Positions 28,307-35,767 of a stretch of DNA of 64,000 nucleotides are shown in pieces; the first letter of the stretch is position 1; each line of letters opens with the position of its first letter. This DNA comes from Rahnella sikkimica. Lineage in GTDB: Bacteria > Pseudomonadota > Gammaproteobacteria > Enterobacterales > Enterobacteriaceae. The stretch spans positions 1,488,001 to 1,552,000 of the forward strand of contig NZ_CP019062.1 in the NCBI RefSeq assembly GCF_002951615.1, read 5' to 3'. The notes under the pieces are model-generated. The model was not told where the DNA came from. It saw only the letters and a program-made list of their open reading frames with translations, and did no database searches. Both the position numbers and the translations under genes were made by a program.

Positions 28307-28321
28307 TGAAAATTGTTATCA
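28307..28321 (-). promoter_or_regulatory. Probable Fur box upstream of the ABC exporter
   Basis: TGAAAATTGTTATCA differs at only two positions from the 7-1-7 Fur motif TGATAAT-N-ATTATCA. It is centred ~63 bp upstream of the exporter start codon, a promoter position. Confidence 0.6.
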
Positions 28322-28456
28322 ATCAGAGAATTTTATCTGCCTGCCTGTGACACGCATTCCACGCAAACCGGCATTCTCTTTTGATCTGGTTAAAAAAATC
28401 GGGGATACTGTTTAAATACACAGTAAGCCATATTAGCGACAGAATAAGGGGGTGTC

Positions 28457-29161
28457 ATGGGAGAATTTACCGGTTTCACGCAGTCTGGCCTGAATTTCCT
28501 GCAGGCGCTGCGTCAGAACAACAATAAAGAGTGGTTCGACGAAAATCGTGAGATTTATCAGGAACATCTTCTCGAGCCGATGCGCAAGCTGGTCGAAGAT
28601 CTGAGTCAGGATATGGTGATCATCGACGATTTGTTCGAAACGCGTCCGGCGATTGGCAAAACCATTTCCAGAATGCACCGCGATACGCGGTTTTCACACG
28701 ATAAGTCGATCTACCGCTGCAATCTGTGGCTGACCTTCAAACGTTCCCGTAAAAACTGGACCGATGCGCCGGTGTACTTCTTTGAATTCGGTCAGGACTG
28801 GTGGCGTTACGGGTTGGGATATTACAGCGCGTCAAAAACCACGATGGATCTTTTCCGCCAGCAACTGCTGAAAAAGCCCGCAGAGTTTCTGAAAATGGCG
28901 AAATGCATTGAACCGAATTTCACCATCGAGGGCGACAGCTATAAACGCCCGCTGATTAAAGATCAGGATCCGGCGCTGGCGGCCTGGTACAACAAAAAAT
29001 CCTTCGCGCTGATGAGTTCCCACAGGGATATGGAGCCGGTTTTGAGCAGTGAAGTGGTGGGGATTCTACGTCGTGATTTTCAGCGGATTGCGCCGTTGTA
29101 TCAGATGCTGATCGGGATCGAGGGAATGAAGAAAAATCAACTGCCGTTAGGGGAAGAGTGA
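28457..29161 (+). CDS. DUF2461-domain protein (TIGR02453 type)
   Basis: 234 aa, soluble. Typical DUF2461 features: FTQSGLNFLQALRQNNNKEWFDENR at the start, RMHRDTRFSHDKSIYRCNLWLTF, then YFFEFG and WRYGLGYY. The molecular function of the family is unknown. Monocistronic; followed by the third long repeat region. Confidence 0.85.
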   Translation: MGEFTGFTQSGLNFLQALRQNNNKEWFDENREIYQEHLLEPMRKLVEDLSQDMVIIDDLFETRPAIGKTISRMHRDTRFSHDKSIYRCNLWLTFKRSRKNWTDAPVYFFEFGQDWWRYGLGYYSASKTTMDLFRQQLLKKPAEFLKMAKCIEPNFTIEGDSYKRPLIKDQDPALAAWYNKKSFALMSSHRDMEPVLSSEVVGILRRDFQRIAPLYQMLIGIEGMKKNQLPLGEE

Positions 29162-29206
29162 TGTTCATGGGCTCGCCGCCCAAACGGGCCCAACTGCCCG
29201 AGAGCG

Positions 29207-29325
29207 TTTCGGTTTCTCACTCGCCGTGGGGGCTTAATCGGGATCGAGAACATTTCGGTTTCTCACGAGCGGTGGGAGCTTAATAAGGATCGAGGAGATT
29301 TCGGTTTCTCACGAGCGGTGACCAC
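29207..29325 (+). repeat. 46-bp tandem mini-hairpin units before palindromic element R3
   Basis: Three units beginning TTTCGGTTTCTCAC at 29207, 29253 and 29300, period ~46 bp, each with a CTCAC...GTG mini-hairpin and GATCGAG spacer. This is the most regular copy of the array seen at four places in the window. Confidence 0.7.
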
Positions 29326-29335
29326 ATGACTTTTC

Positions 29336-29858
29336 GCGCCGAAACCGACCAGAGAGGGCCAGGACGGGCCCTCTCTGGACTCTCTGCGTCTTTTTCACTG
29401 CGCGCTGCCGCTCGTAGGCTATGTTTCAGCAGCCACAGCTATTGCCGCGAAAACTTGCCGCTGCGCGGTTCCCTTTCTCGGTTTCGAGCCACAGGTCTCG
29501 AAACGCTTCGCGCGGCAAGCTTTCTGAAAGCGGCCACTGGCTATGTAATTCAGCATGCTTTTTGAAAGCGGCTGGAGGCTTATCTAGATTCAAAAGCAGA
29601 CGAGTTTTAATCTTTTTAGATAAGTGGGCTGGCGCGCTCAAAATCCAGCTGAACAGAGCGGCTTCGAGACCTATGGCTCGAAGACCGAGTGAAGGCAGCA
29701 CGAAGTGCCTGGATTTACGCCACATGCTGGAGTAACAGAACACGTCCGTCGACCCAGCGATAGCGCGCAGTTAAAAAAGCGCAGAGTCCAGAGACCCGCG
29801 CGTTACCGGGTCTTTGGTCGGTGTGGGCCGACGCCCACGACCTTGAACTTGAAGTTAA
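29336..29858 (+). repeat. Long palindromic intergenic element R3 (~520 bp, chimeric right arm)
   Basis: The left arm matches R1 and R2 closely. The inner part of the right arm (~29625-29755) is a different but related sequence (GGCGCGCTCAAAATCCAGCT…, GGCTTCGAGACCTATGGCTCG), then the shared right end returns at 29760. It ends in two CTTGAA hexamers next to the dat stop codon. A fragment like the replaced segment is at 56003-56034, so arms appear to have been exchanged within a family. Confidence 0.7.
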
Positions 29859-30727
29859 CTCCCAACTCCCCCGGTTGCCTCAACCGCCATCGCCACATAT
29901 ATCTCCCGCAATTTCCCGGTCATCACCCCCGATTTCCCATCGCCGATCAGCTTCCCGTTCAGGCTCACCACCGGCCAGATAAAGGTTGTGGCGGAACTGA
30001 TGAAAATCTCCCGTGCATTCTGCGCCTCTTCCAGCGTGAACGGACGTTCCTCAAAACGCAGGTCGTTTTGTTTCGCCAGTTCGAGCAGCGCCTGACGCGT
30101 GATCCCGTGCAGGATATGCGTACTCAGCGGACGGGTGATCAGCGTGCCGTCGGCATCGACGATCCAGGCATTGCTGGAACTGGCTTCGGTGATCAGGCCA
30201 TTTTCAACCAGCAGCGCGTCATCCGCATCGTGTTTATGCGCGTACTCTTTGGCGAGGCATGGCGCTAACAGACCGACGGTTTTGATATCGCGACGCTGCC
30301 AGCGGATGTCATCCACGGAAACCATCCGGATGCCGGTTTTGGATTTCGGATGATCAATCAGCGGCCGGGCCTGCGTGAACATCAGGAATGTCGGGCTGAC
30401 GTTTTCGCCGGGAAAATCAAAGTCACGGTCGCCGCTGTTGCCCCGGCTGATTTGCAGATAAACCGCCCCTTCGTGCAAATTGTTTTCGGCAATAAGGCGG
30501 TTTTGCAGGATCTCAATGTCCCCCAGCGCACAAGGCAACCGCAGATCCAGCGACTGACACGAACGCGCCAGCCGGGCCAGATGGGCGGCGTTATCCAGTA
30601 AACGACCGTTCAGAACGGCACTCACTTCATACACCGCATCCGCGAATAAGAAACCGCGGTCAAACACCGACACCTTCGCATCCTGCTCGGCAACAAACTC
30701 CCCGTTGAGGTATACCGTTCTGGTCAT
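29855..30727 (-). CDS. dat: D-amino-acid transaminase (branched-chain aminotransferase fold, class IV)
   Basis: PLP enzyme converting D-Ala, D-Glu or D-Asp and 2-oxo acids. 290 aa from the ATG at 30727, chosen because AGGAA precedes it; an upstream in-frame TTG adds six residues. Schiff-base Lys149 (DIKTVGLL) and the Glu in GLITEASSSNAWIV are visible, with VFDRGFLFADAVYE near the start. Together with the dgc operon it suggests a D-amino-acid salvage theme here. BCAT/ADC-lyase relatives are less likely given GLITEASSSN. Confidence 0.85.
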   Translation of the reverse strand: MTRTVYLNGEFVAEQDAKVSVFDRGFLFADAVYEVSAVLNGRLLDNAAHLARLARSCQSLDLRLPCALGDIEILQNRLIAENNLHEGAVYLQISRGNSGDRDFDFPGENVSPTFLMFTQARPLIDHPKSKTGIRMVSVDDIRWQRRDIKTVGLLAPCLAKEYAHKHDADDALLVENGLITEASSSNAWIVDADGTLITRPLSTHILHGITRQALLELAKQNDLRFEERPFTLEEAQNAREIFISSATTFIWPVVSLNGKLIGDGKSGVMTGKLREIYVAMAVEATGGVGS

Positions 30728-30853
30728 GTCATTTTTCCTGGCCAAATTGAAATAGGATTTTTATTAGCTTATCTGAGTCACAGGAATAAACTGCGTGAAA
30801 AATGAGCGGGCGATGTTGACGTAACGCAGGTTTCTGGTTCCCTGCAAATAAAA

Positions 30854-30873
30854 AAGCGCTCCGGTGAGCGCTT
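30854..30873. repeat. Left copy of 20-bp target duplication (terminator hairpin)
   Basis: AAGCGCTCCGGTGAGCGCTT, identical to 32457-32476, flanks the IS element. On the minus strand this copy keeps the TTTTTTATTTG tail and so can terminate transcription leaving the transposase gene. Confidence 0.75.
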
Positions 30874-32378
30874 CAGATTGCTGACGAACCCCACATTTTC
30901 GGTGGGGTTCTTCTTTTTGAGCGACCGAAGGTCGCGATCGCGATATTTTTTCTACCTGCTTCATCGATGACTTCCTGAACCCGCATAAGCACTCTCATCA
31001 ACGCCGATAACTCACTGTATAGCCCCAATAAAAGACAAAAATGCGCCAGCAGCGCTATCTTTTTCATATTCTGCGCCGCTGCTGCCAGCAGGCACTGCAT
31101 CTGCACTTTCATCAGCCCGCGGAACCGCGCGTAACGGTGCCCGTGATGCTGTTTGGCATCCGCGAAGCTTCTTTCCACCGTCTCTTTTCGCCATTGGTAC
31201 ACCTTCTTGCCCCACGCCGTCAGCCACATCTCATTCGCCCGCTCCTTGCTCGCTTCCCACACGTGTCGCGTCACCACTTTTTGCGTGTTTTGGCTCTGCG
31301 TACACGTCTTTAGTCTGGGGCATTTCGCGCACACTTCCGGCGAACTGTGATAATGGCGATACCCCTCGCGGCTCGTGGTTTTATAAATCAGTAGTGCCTT
31401 TTCGGGGCAGCGATAGGCATCGATTTTAGGGTCATAGACGAAGTCTTTTTTCTGCAGTTTATTCTGCCCTCTGTTCGGCCTGCGATAGCCCAGAACCGGG
31501 ATGATTTGCATCTCTTCCACCAGATGGCAGACGGCTGCGTTGAAGTAGCCCGCATCCAGCCCGACGGCAACCGGGTTCAGCGGGAACCGCGCCAGCTGGC
31601 GCTCCAGGCGCGCGATATAAGGCTGGGCGTCGTTGACGTTGCCCGGCGTGGTGTGTGTATCGGTGATGATACCGTGCTTGCCGTCGACGGTGCGGTGGTC
31701 GAGCCAGAAGAAGCCTTTCGGCTTGTTATCCCGGTGCATGAAGCCGCTTTCCGGGTCAGTTTTGCTGACCTTGGTGTTCTTCATTTTCACGGTCGTCGAC
31801 GGCGCTAACGGCTTTTTTCCGGCGGCCTCCCGGTCTTCATCGATGGCCGCATTCAGGGTATCAATATAGGCGCTGGCCTTCACCGGGCGGGGTTCGTTGA
31901 CCGCCTTATGCGGATTGGCGTTGGCTTTAAGATGCGTGCTGTCAGTGTAGAGCACGCGGCCGTTCACCATACCTTTGGCGATGGCCTGCTCAACGACATT
32001 GTCGAACACGCGCTGGAACACGTCCGTGCCGTTGAAGCGGCGGATGCGGTTCTGGCTGAGGGTTGAGGCATCGGGAATTTTGTCGGTCAGGCCGAGGCGC
32101 AGGAACCAGCGGTAGGCGACGTTGACCTGAATTTCCTGCACGAGGCGGCGTTCGCTGGGGACGCCAAAGAGGTAGCCAAGCAGCATCATTTTAAACAGGA
32201 CCACGGGGTCAATGGCGGGACGGCCGTTGTCGTGACAATAAAGATGGGCGACTTCGTCGCGGATAAACTCGAAATCGATGGCGGCGTCGACTTTACGCAC
32301 GAGATGATTTTTGGGCACCAGCTCTTCGAGGGTGACCATTTCGATTTGATATTGCTGAGGGGCGGATTCTTTAAGCAT
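30873..32378 (-). CDS. IS1182-family transposase
   Basis: DDE transposase, 501 aa, apparently intact. IS1182 features: N-terminal QIEMVTLEELVPKNHLVRKVD, GRPAIDPVVLFKMMLLGYLFG, YTDSTHLKANANPHK with the first acidic residue, GLDAGYFNA with the second, and the C-terminal ETVERSFADAKQHHGHRYARFRG holding the catalytic Glu. The frame reads to the very end of the element: the final A of its TGA stop is supplied by base 30873, which belongs to the duplicated target. Confidence 0.92.
   Translation of the reverse strand: MLKESAPQQYQIEMVTLEELVPKNHLVRKVDAAIDFEFIRDEVAHLYCHDNGRPAIDPVVLFKMMLLGYLFGVPSERRLVQEIQVNVAYRWFLRLGLTDKIPDASTLSQNRIRRFNGTDVFQRVFDNVVEQAIAKGMVNGRVLYTDSTHLKANANPHKAVNEPRPVKASAYIDTLNAAIDEDREAAGKKPLAPSTTVKMKNTKVSKTDPESGFMHRDNKPKGFFWLDHRTVDGKHGIITDTHTTPGNVNDAQPYIARLERQLARFPLNPVAVGLDAGYFNAAVCHLVEEMQIIPVLGYRRPNRGQNKLQKKDFVYDPKIDAYRCPEKALLIYKTTSREGYRHYHSSPEVCAKCPRLKTCTQSQNTQKVVTRHVWEASKERANEMWLTAWGKKVYQWRKETVERSFADAKQHHGHRYARFRGLMKVQMQCLLAAAAQNMKKIALLAHFCLLLGLYSELSALMRVLMRVQEVIDEAGRKNIAIATFGRSKRRTPPKMWGSSAI
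30886..30910. repeat. Subterminal hairpin, left IS end
   Basis: GAACCCCAC/GTGGGGTTC perfect 9-bp stem with 7-nt loop just inside the left inverted repeat, followed on the plus strand by TTCTTTTT. It could stop transcription entering from the left. Confidence 0.55.
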
Positions 32379-32415
32379 GGGTGTTAGCTCATAAATTAGG
32401 CTAACCCTATTAGAT

Positions 32416-32445
32416 CAAAGTCCTGGCCATGAGGCCAGGACTTTG
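32416..32445. repeat. Subterminal hairpin, right IS end
   Basis: CAAAGTCCTGGCC/GGCCAGGACTTTG perfect 13-bp stem with a 4-nt loop between the right end and the transposase start. In a read-through transcript it would form upstream of the transposase message and could limit translation or transcription from outside. Confidence 0.55.
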
Positions 32446-32456
32446 TCAGCAATCTG

Positions 32457-32476
32457 AAGCGCTCCGGTGAGCGCTT
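32457..32476. repeat. Right copy of 20-bp target duplication
   Basis: Same 20 bp as 30854-30873, 21 bp beyond the stop of the small membrane-protein gene. It keeps the hairpin and A-tract but has lost the downstream U-tract, which now lies 1.6 kb away beyond the IS. Confidence 0.75.
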
Positions 32477-32497
32477 TTCGTGAGAATTGCCAGACGA

Positions 32498-32737
32498 TCA
32501 GAGCTGGCCTTTCTTCTTTTTATTACGGATGACCAGCCAGCTGATCAGCGCCATTACCGCACCCATAAAAATAAACCAGATGCCAAGCATCAGCTGGGGT
32601 GCCATTTCACCCGGCGGGGTCTCAGGGCTGCCGACGATCAGGCCGTGAAGTGCGGCGACAATGCCGATTACCAGTAAAATCAGGCTGTTGCGTAATAAAC
32701 GACGGGCAACAGTCATAGGTTGTCTTGGAGTGGCCAT
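32498..32737 (-). CDS. Small two-span membrane protein downstream of narI
   Basis: 79 aa from the ATG at 32737, which has AAGGA seven bases before it; a longer TTG start is possible. Two hydrophobic segments (SLILLVIGIVAALHGLIVG and MLGIWFIFMGAVMALISWLVI), basic C-terminus KKKKGQL. I do not recognise a named family. Separated from narI by a hairpin, so it may have its own promoter. Its terminator was split by the IS insertion. Confidence 0.7.
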   Translation of the reverse strand: MATPRQPMTVARRLLRNSLILLVIGIVAALHGLIVGSPETPPGEMAPQLMLGIWFIFMGAVMALISWLVIRNKKKKGQL

Positions 32738-32768
32738 CAGTACGTCCTTGAGCAAAAAAATAAAGATA

Positions 32769-32788
32769 AGGGCGCATAATAGCGCCCC
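32769..32788 (-). terminator. Likely terminator of narGHJI
   Basis: GGGCGC/GCGCCC stem; on the minus strand it is followed by TTATCTTTATTTTTTT. Lies ~45 bp after the narI stop. Confidence 0.6.
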
Positions 32789-32832
32789 TGATTTTTATGT
32801 CAAAACAGACTGTTCACAACGTTCGCCAATTC

Positions 32833-33513
32833 TCAGCGACGGTTGCGCACCAGTTGGTAGCGACGGGTGAGATATTCCACCGGCGCGCTCCAGACATGCA
32901 CCAGACGGCAGAACGGGAACAGCAGGAATAACGTCATCCCGAGCACCAGATGCACGCGGAAAATAAACGCCACGCCGTCCAGATGCTCAGCCGCACCGCC
33001 GTGGAACGTCACCACAGACTGCGCCCAGCCGACCAGTTTCATCATTTCGCTGCCGTCCATATGTTGGGCGGAGAACGGAATGGTGCCAAGGCCGAGCGCG
33101 CACTGAATCACCAGCAGCGCAATGATCATGATATCGCCGAAGCTTGACGTGGCACGCACGCGCGCGTTACTCAGACGACGCCAGAGCAACATGCCGCCAC
33201 CGACCAGCGTCATCACGCCACACGCGCCACCGGCATACATGGCCATCTGCTGTTTCACCGGCACCGGCAGGAAGGATTCGTACATCCAGTGCGGTGTCAG
33301 CATCCCGAAGGCGTGACCGGCAATAATGCCGAGAATACCGACGTGGAACAGCGGGGAAGCAATGCGTAAGATTTTTTTCTCCAGTAACTGGCTTGAGCCC
33401 GCGCGCCAGCTGTACTGGCCGTAGTCATAACGCAACCAGCTGCCGACGAGAAAAACCGTGCCGCACAGGTACGGGTAAATGTTGAAGAAAAAGTTGTTGA
33501 GGAAGTCAGTCAT
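32833..33513 (-). CDS. narI: Respiratory nitrate reductase A gamma subunit (cytochrome b)
   Basis: Di-haem membrane anchor that oxidises quinol and passes electrons to NarH. 226 aa (E. coli 225), five membrane spans. Haem-ligand histidines are visible in [15 protein letters not shown] and [21 protein letters not shown]. Start overlaps the narJ stop by 4 bp. Confidence 0.96.
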   Translation of the reverse strand: MTDFLNNFFFNIYPYLCGTVFLVGSWLRYDYGQYSWRAGSSQLLEKKILRIASPLFHVGILGIIAGHAFGMLTPHWMYESFLPVPVKQQMAMYAGGACGVMTLVGGGMLLWRRLSNARVRATSSFGDIMIIALLVIQCALGLGTIPFSAQHMDGSEMMKLVGWAQSVVTFHGGAAEHLDGVAFIFRVHLVLGMTLFLLFPFCRLVHVWSAPVEYLTRRYQLVRNRR

Positions 33514-34232
33514 TTGCGTGGTTCCCCCGCATTCGTGTCATCAAGGTTCAGATACTGCGGCGCGACCGCCCCGGCAAAACGTTTCTGGTGCGCGGCTTCC
33601 TCGCCGGTCGAACAGCTTTGTTCACCGAGAAACTTGATCTGCTCCTCTTCCCAGACGGCGTCCAGCGCAGCAGGCGTGTCATCGCGCGCTTCCTGTTTGA
33701 TCCCTTCGCGCACCTTTTCCGTGGCGATGTCGCTGCCGGAAATCGCCAGCAGCAGATCAAACAGCTCCGCATAATGGCTGTCGCGTTCCTGCAAACGGGC
33801 ACTCAGCAAAGCCAGAATCGGTGCGATATCACGCAGGCCGTCGCGAGCTTCCTGACTGTCACGGGTGGTCAGATATTCCAGATAAAGCGGCAGGTAATCC
33901 GGCAGTTCGCGGCTGTCGATTTCCAGACCGGCTTCACGGTATTGCCCCATCAGATCGACCATCGCCTGGCCCCGGTCACGGGATTCGCCGTGAACGTGTT
34001 CAAACAGCAGCAGCGAGGTGGCGCGGCCACGATCAAACAAACCGGTGTACGCCGACTGCGCGTCGAGTAAATCTTTCTGGCAGAAATCCGTGATGTACAG
34101 CGCCAGATCCAGGCGCTGCTCTGCATTCAGTTCCGCAGACGTGGTCACGGCTTCAAGCAGTTCCATTTTGTGCGTCCAGAGATCTTCCGACGGATAATCC
34201 AGCAATAAGCCAATCAGTCGTAAACTGTTCAT
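33510..34232 (-). CDS. narJ: Nitrate reductase molybdenum-cofactor assembly chaperone
   Basis: Cytoplasmic chaperone that binds NarG during Mo-cofactor insertion and membrane attachment. 240 aa (E. coli 236). [14 protein letters not shown] near the start and LPLYLEYL are typical. Start overlaps the narH stop by one base. Confidence 0.95.
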   Translation of the reverse strand: MNSLRLIGLLLDYPSEDLWTHKMELLEAVTTSAELNAEQRLDLALYITDFCQKDLLDAQSAYTGLFDRGRATSLLLFEHVHGESRDRGQAMVDLMGQYREAGLEIDSRELPDYLPLYLEYLTTRDSQEARDGLRDIAPILALLSARLQERDSHYAELFDLLLAISGSDIATEKVREGIKQEARDDTPAALDAVWEEEQIKFLGEQSCSTGEEAAHQKRFAGAVAPQYLNLDDTNAGEPRK

Positions 34233-35767
34233 TAGCTTTTCCTTTCAGTTTTCGCGCCAATGTCGATGGCATCGATGCGTTTGCTGTTAAACAGGTTGAA
34301 TTTGGTATCGCTGCCGTGGCAACCGTCGCCAAAGCTGAAACCACAGCCTTTCGCTTCCGGGAACGCTTCGCGCGCCTGTTCGCGATGGCTCGATGGCACA
34401 ACGAAACGGTCTTCATAGTTAGCAATCGCCAGGTAACGGTACATTTCTTCCGCCTGTGCCGCCGTCAGCCCGACCTGCTCCAATGCGCTGGTATCCACCA
34501 CACCGTCCACACTTTCTGCGCGTTTAAAATGGCGCATCGCCAGCATCCGTTTCAGGGCGCGCAGCACCGGCGCGGTGTCGCCCGCGGTCAGCAGGTTCGC
34601 CAGATATTCCACCGGAATACGCAGGCTTTCGACGTCCGGCAACACACCGCTGTGCGGCAATGCGCCCGCGTCGGCAGCGGACTGAATCGGTGACAGCGGC
34701 GGTACGTACCAGACCATCGGCAGCGTGCGGTATTCCGGGTGCAGCGGCAGCGCCAGCTTCCACTCAATCGCCATTTTGTAAACCGGCGACTGACGCGCGG
34801 CGTCCATCACGGACAGCGGAATGCCGTCGATCTCAGCCTGCGCCATCACTTCCGGATCGTTCGGATCCAGGAAGATGCTTATCTGGCTTTCGTACAGGTC
34901 TTTCTCGTTTTCAACCGAGGCGGCTTCTGCAATACGGTCGGCGTCATACAACACCACGCCGAGGTAGCGGATACGGCCGACGCAGGTTTCGGAACAGACC
35001 GTGGGCTGACCGGCTTCGATGCGCGGATAACAGAAAATACATTTTTCTGATTTGCCGCTTTTCCAGTTGAAGTAGATTTTTTTGTACGGGCAGCCGGTCA
35101 GGCACATACGCCAGCCGCGGCATTTGTCCTGATCAATCAGTACGATGCCGTCTTCGCCGCGTTTATAAATCGCGCCGCTCGGACAGGTCGCTACGCACGC
35201 CGGGTTCAGGCAGTGTTCACACAAACGTGGCAGGTACGCCATGAAGGTGTTTTCGAATTCGCCATACATTTCTTTCTGCATGTTGGCAAAGTTCTGGTCG
35301 GCAGAACGCTTGCTGAACTCGGTGCCTAAATCGTCTTCCCAGTTCGGGCCGCCGGTGATTTTCTTCATGCGTTTGCCGGTCAGCAGGGAACGCGGACGCG
35401 CCACCGGCTGATGTTTACCGTCTTTCGCGGTGTGCAGATGCTGATAATCGAAATCAAACGGTTCGTAGTAATCGTCAATTTCCGGCATATGCGGGTTGGC
35501 GAAAATTTTATGCAGCAGGTTGGCTTTGTTGCCCATACGCGGCTGCAATTTGCCGTTGATTTTGCGGATCCAGCCGCCCTTCCATTTTTCCTGATTTTCC
35601 CAGTCGTGCGGATAACCCAGGCCCGGTTTGGTTTCAACGTTATTGAACCACGCGTATTCCATCCCTTCGCGGCTGGTCCAGACGTTTTTACAGGTCACGG
35701 AACAGGTGTGGCAGCCAATGCATTTGTCGAGGTTCAGCACCATGCCGACTTGTGAACGAATTTTCAT
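34232..35767 (-). CDS. narH: Respiratory nitrate reductase A beta subunit (iron-sulfur)
   Basis: Electron-transfer subunit, 511 aa (E. coli 512). Four Fe-S cysteine groups: CIGCHTCSVTCKNVW, CEHCLNPACVATCP, CRGWRMCLTGCPY (Trp in place of one Cys gives the [3Fe-4S] cluster, as in E. coli), and CIFCYPR…CSETCVGR. Overlaps narG by 4 bp. Confidence 0.97.
   Translation of the reverse strand: MKIRSQVGMVLNLDKCIGCHTCSVTCKNVWTSREGMEYAWFNNVETKPGLGYPHDWENQEKWKGGWIRKINGKLQPRMGNKANLLHKIFANPHMPEIDDYYEPFDFDYQHLHTAKDGKHQPVARPRSLLTGKRMKKITGGPNWEDDLGTEFSKRSADQNFANMQKEMYGEFENTFMAYLPRLCEHCLNPACVATCPSGAIYKRGEDGIVLIDQDKCRGWRMCLTGCPYKKIYFNWKSGKSEKCIFCYPRIEAGQPTVCSETCVGRIRYLGVVLYDADRIAEAASVENEKDLYESQISIFLDPNDPEVMAQAEIDGIPLSVMDAARQSPVYKMAIEWKLALPLHPEYRTLPMVWYVPPLSPIQSAADAGALPHSGVLPDVESLRIPVEYLANLLTAGDTAPVLRALKRMLAMRHFKRAESVDGVVDTSALEQVGLTAAQAEEMYRYLAIANYEDRFVVPSSHREQAREAFPEAKGCGFSFGDGCHGSDTKFNLFNSKRIDAIDIGAKTERKS

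Larger units (their letters stand above)
30874..32456 (-). mobile_element. IS1182-family insertion sequence, 1583 bp
   Basis: Bounded by the inverted ends CAGATTGCTGAC and GTCAGCAATCTG and flanked by a 20-bp direct repeat that is itself a terminator hairpin. Because the duplicated sequence is palindromic the exact ends could shift by a few bases. Subterminal perfect hairpins lie just inside each end (30886-30910 and 32416-32445). One complete transposase gene. IS1182-family elements are known to favour stem-loop targets. Confidence 0.85.

Noticed and set aside
29326..29735. Open frames inside repeat R3
   Set aside because: They read through palindromic arms; similar frames in the other copies are broken. 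Treated as non-coding.
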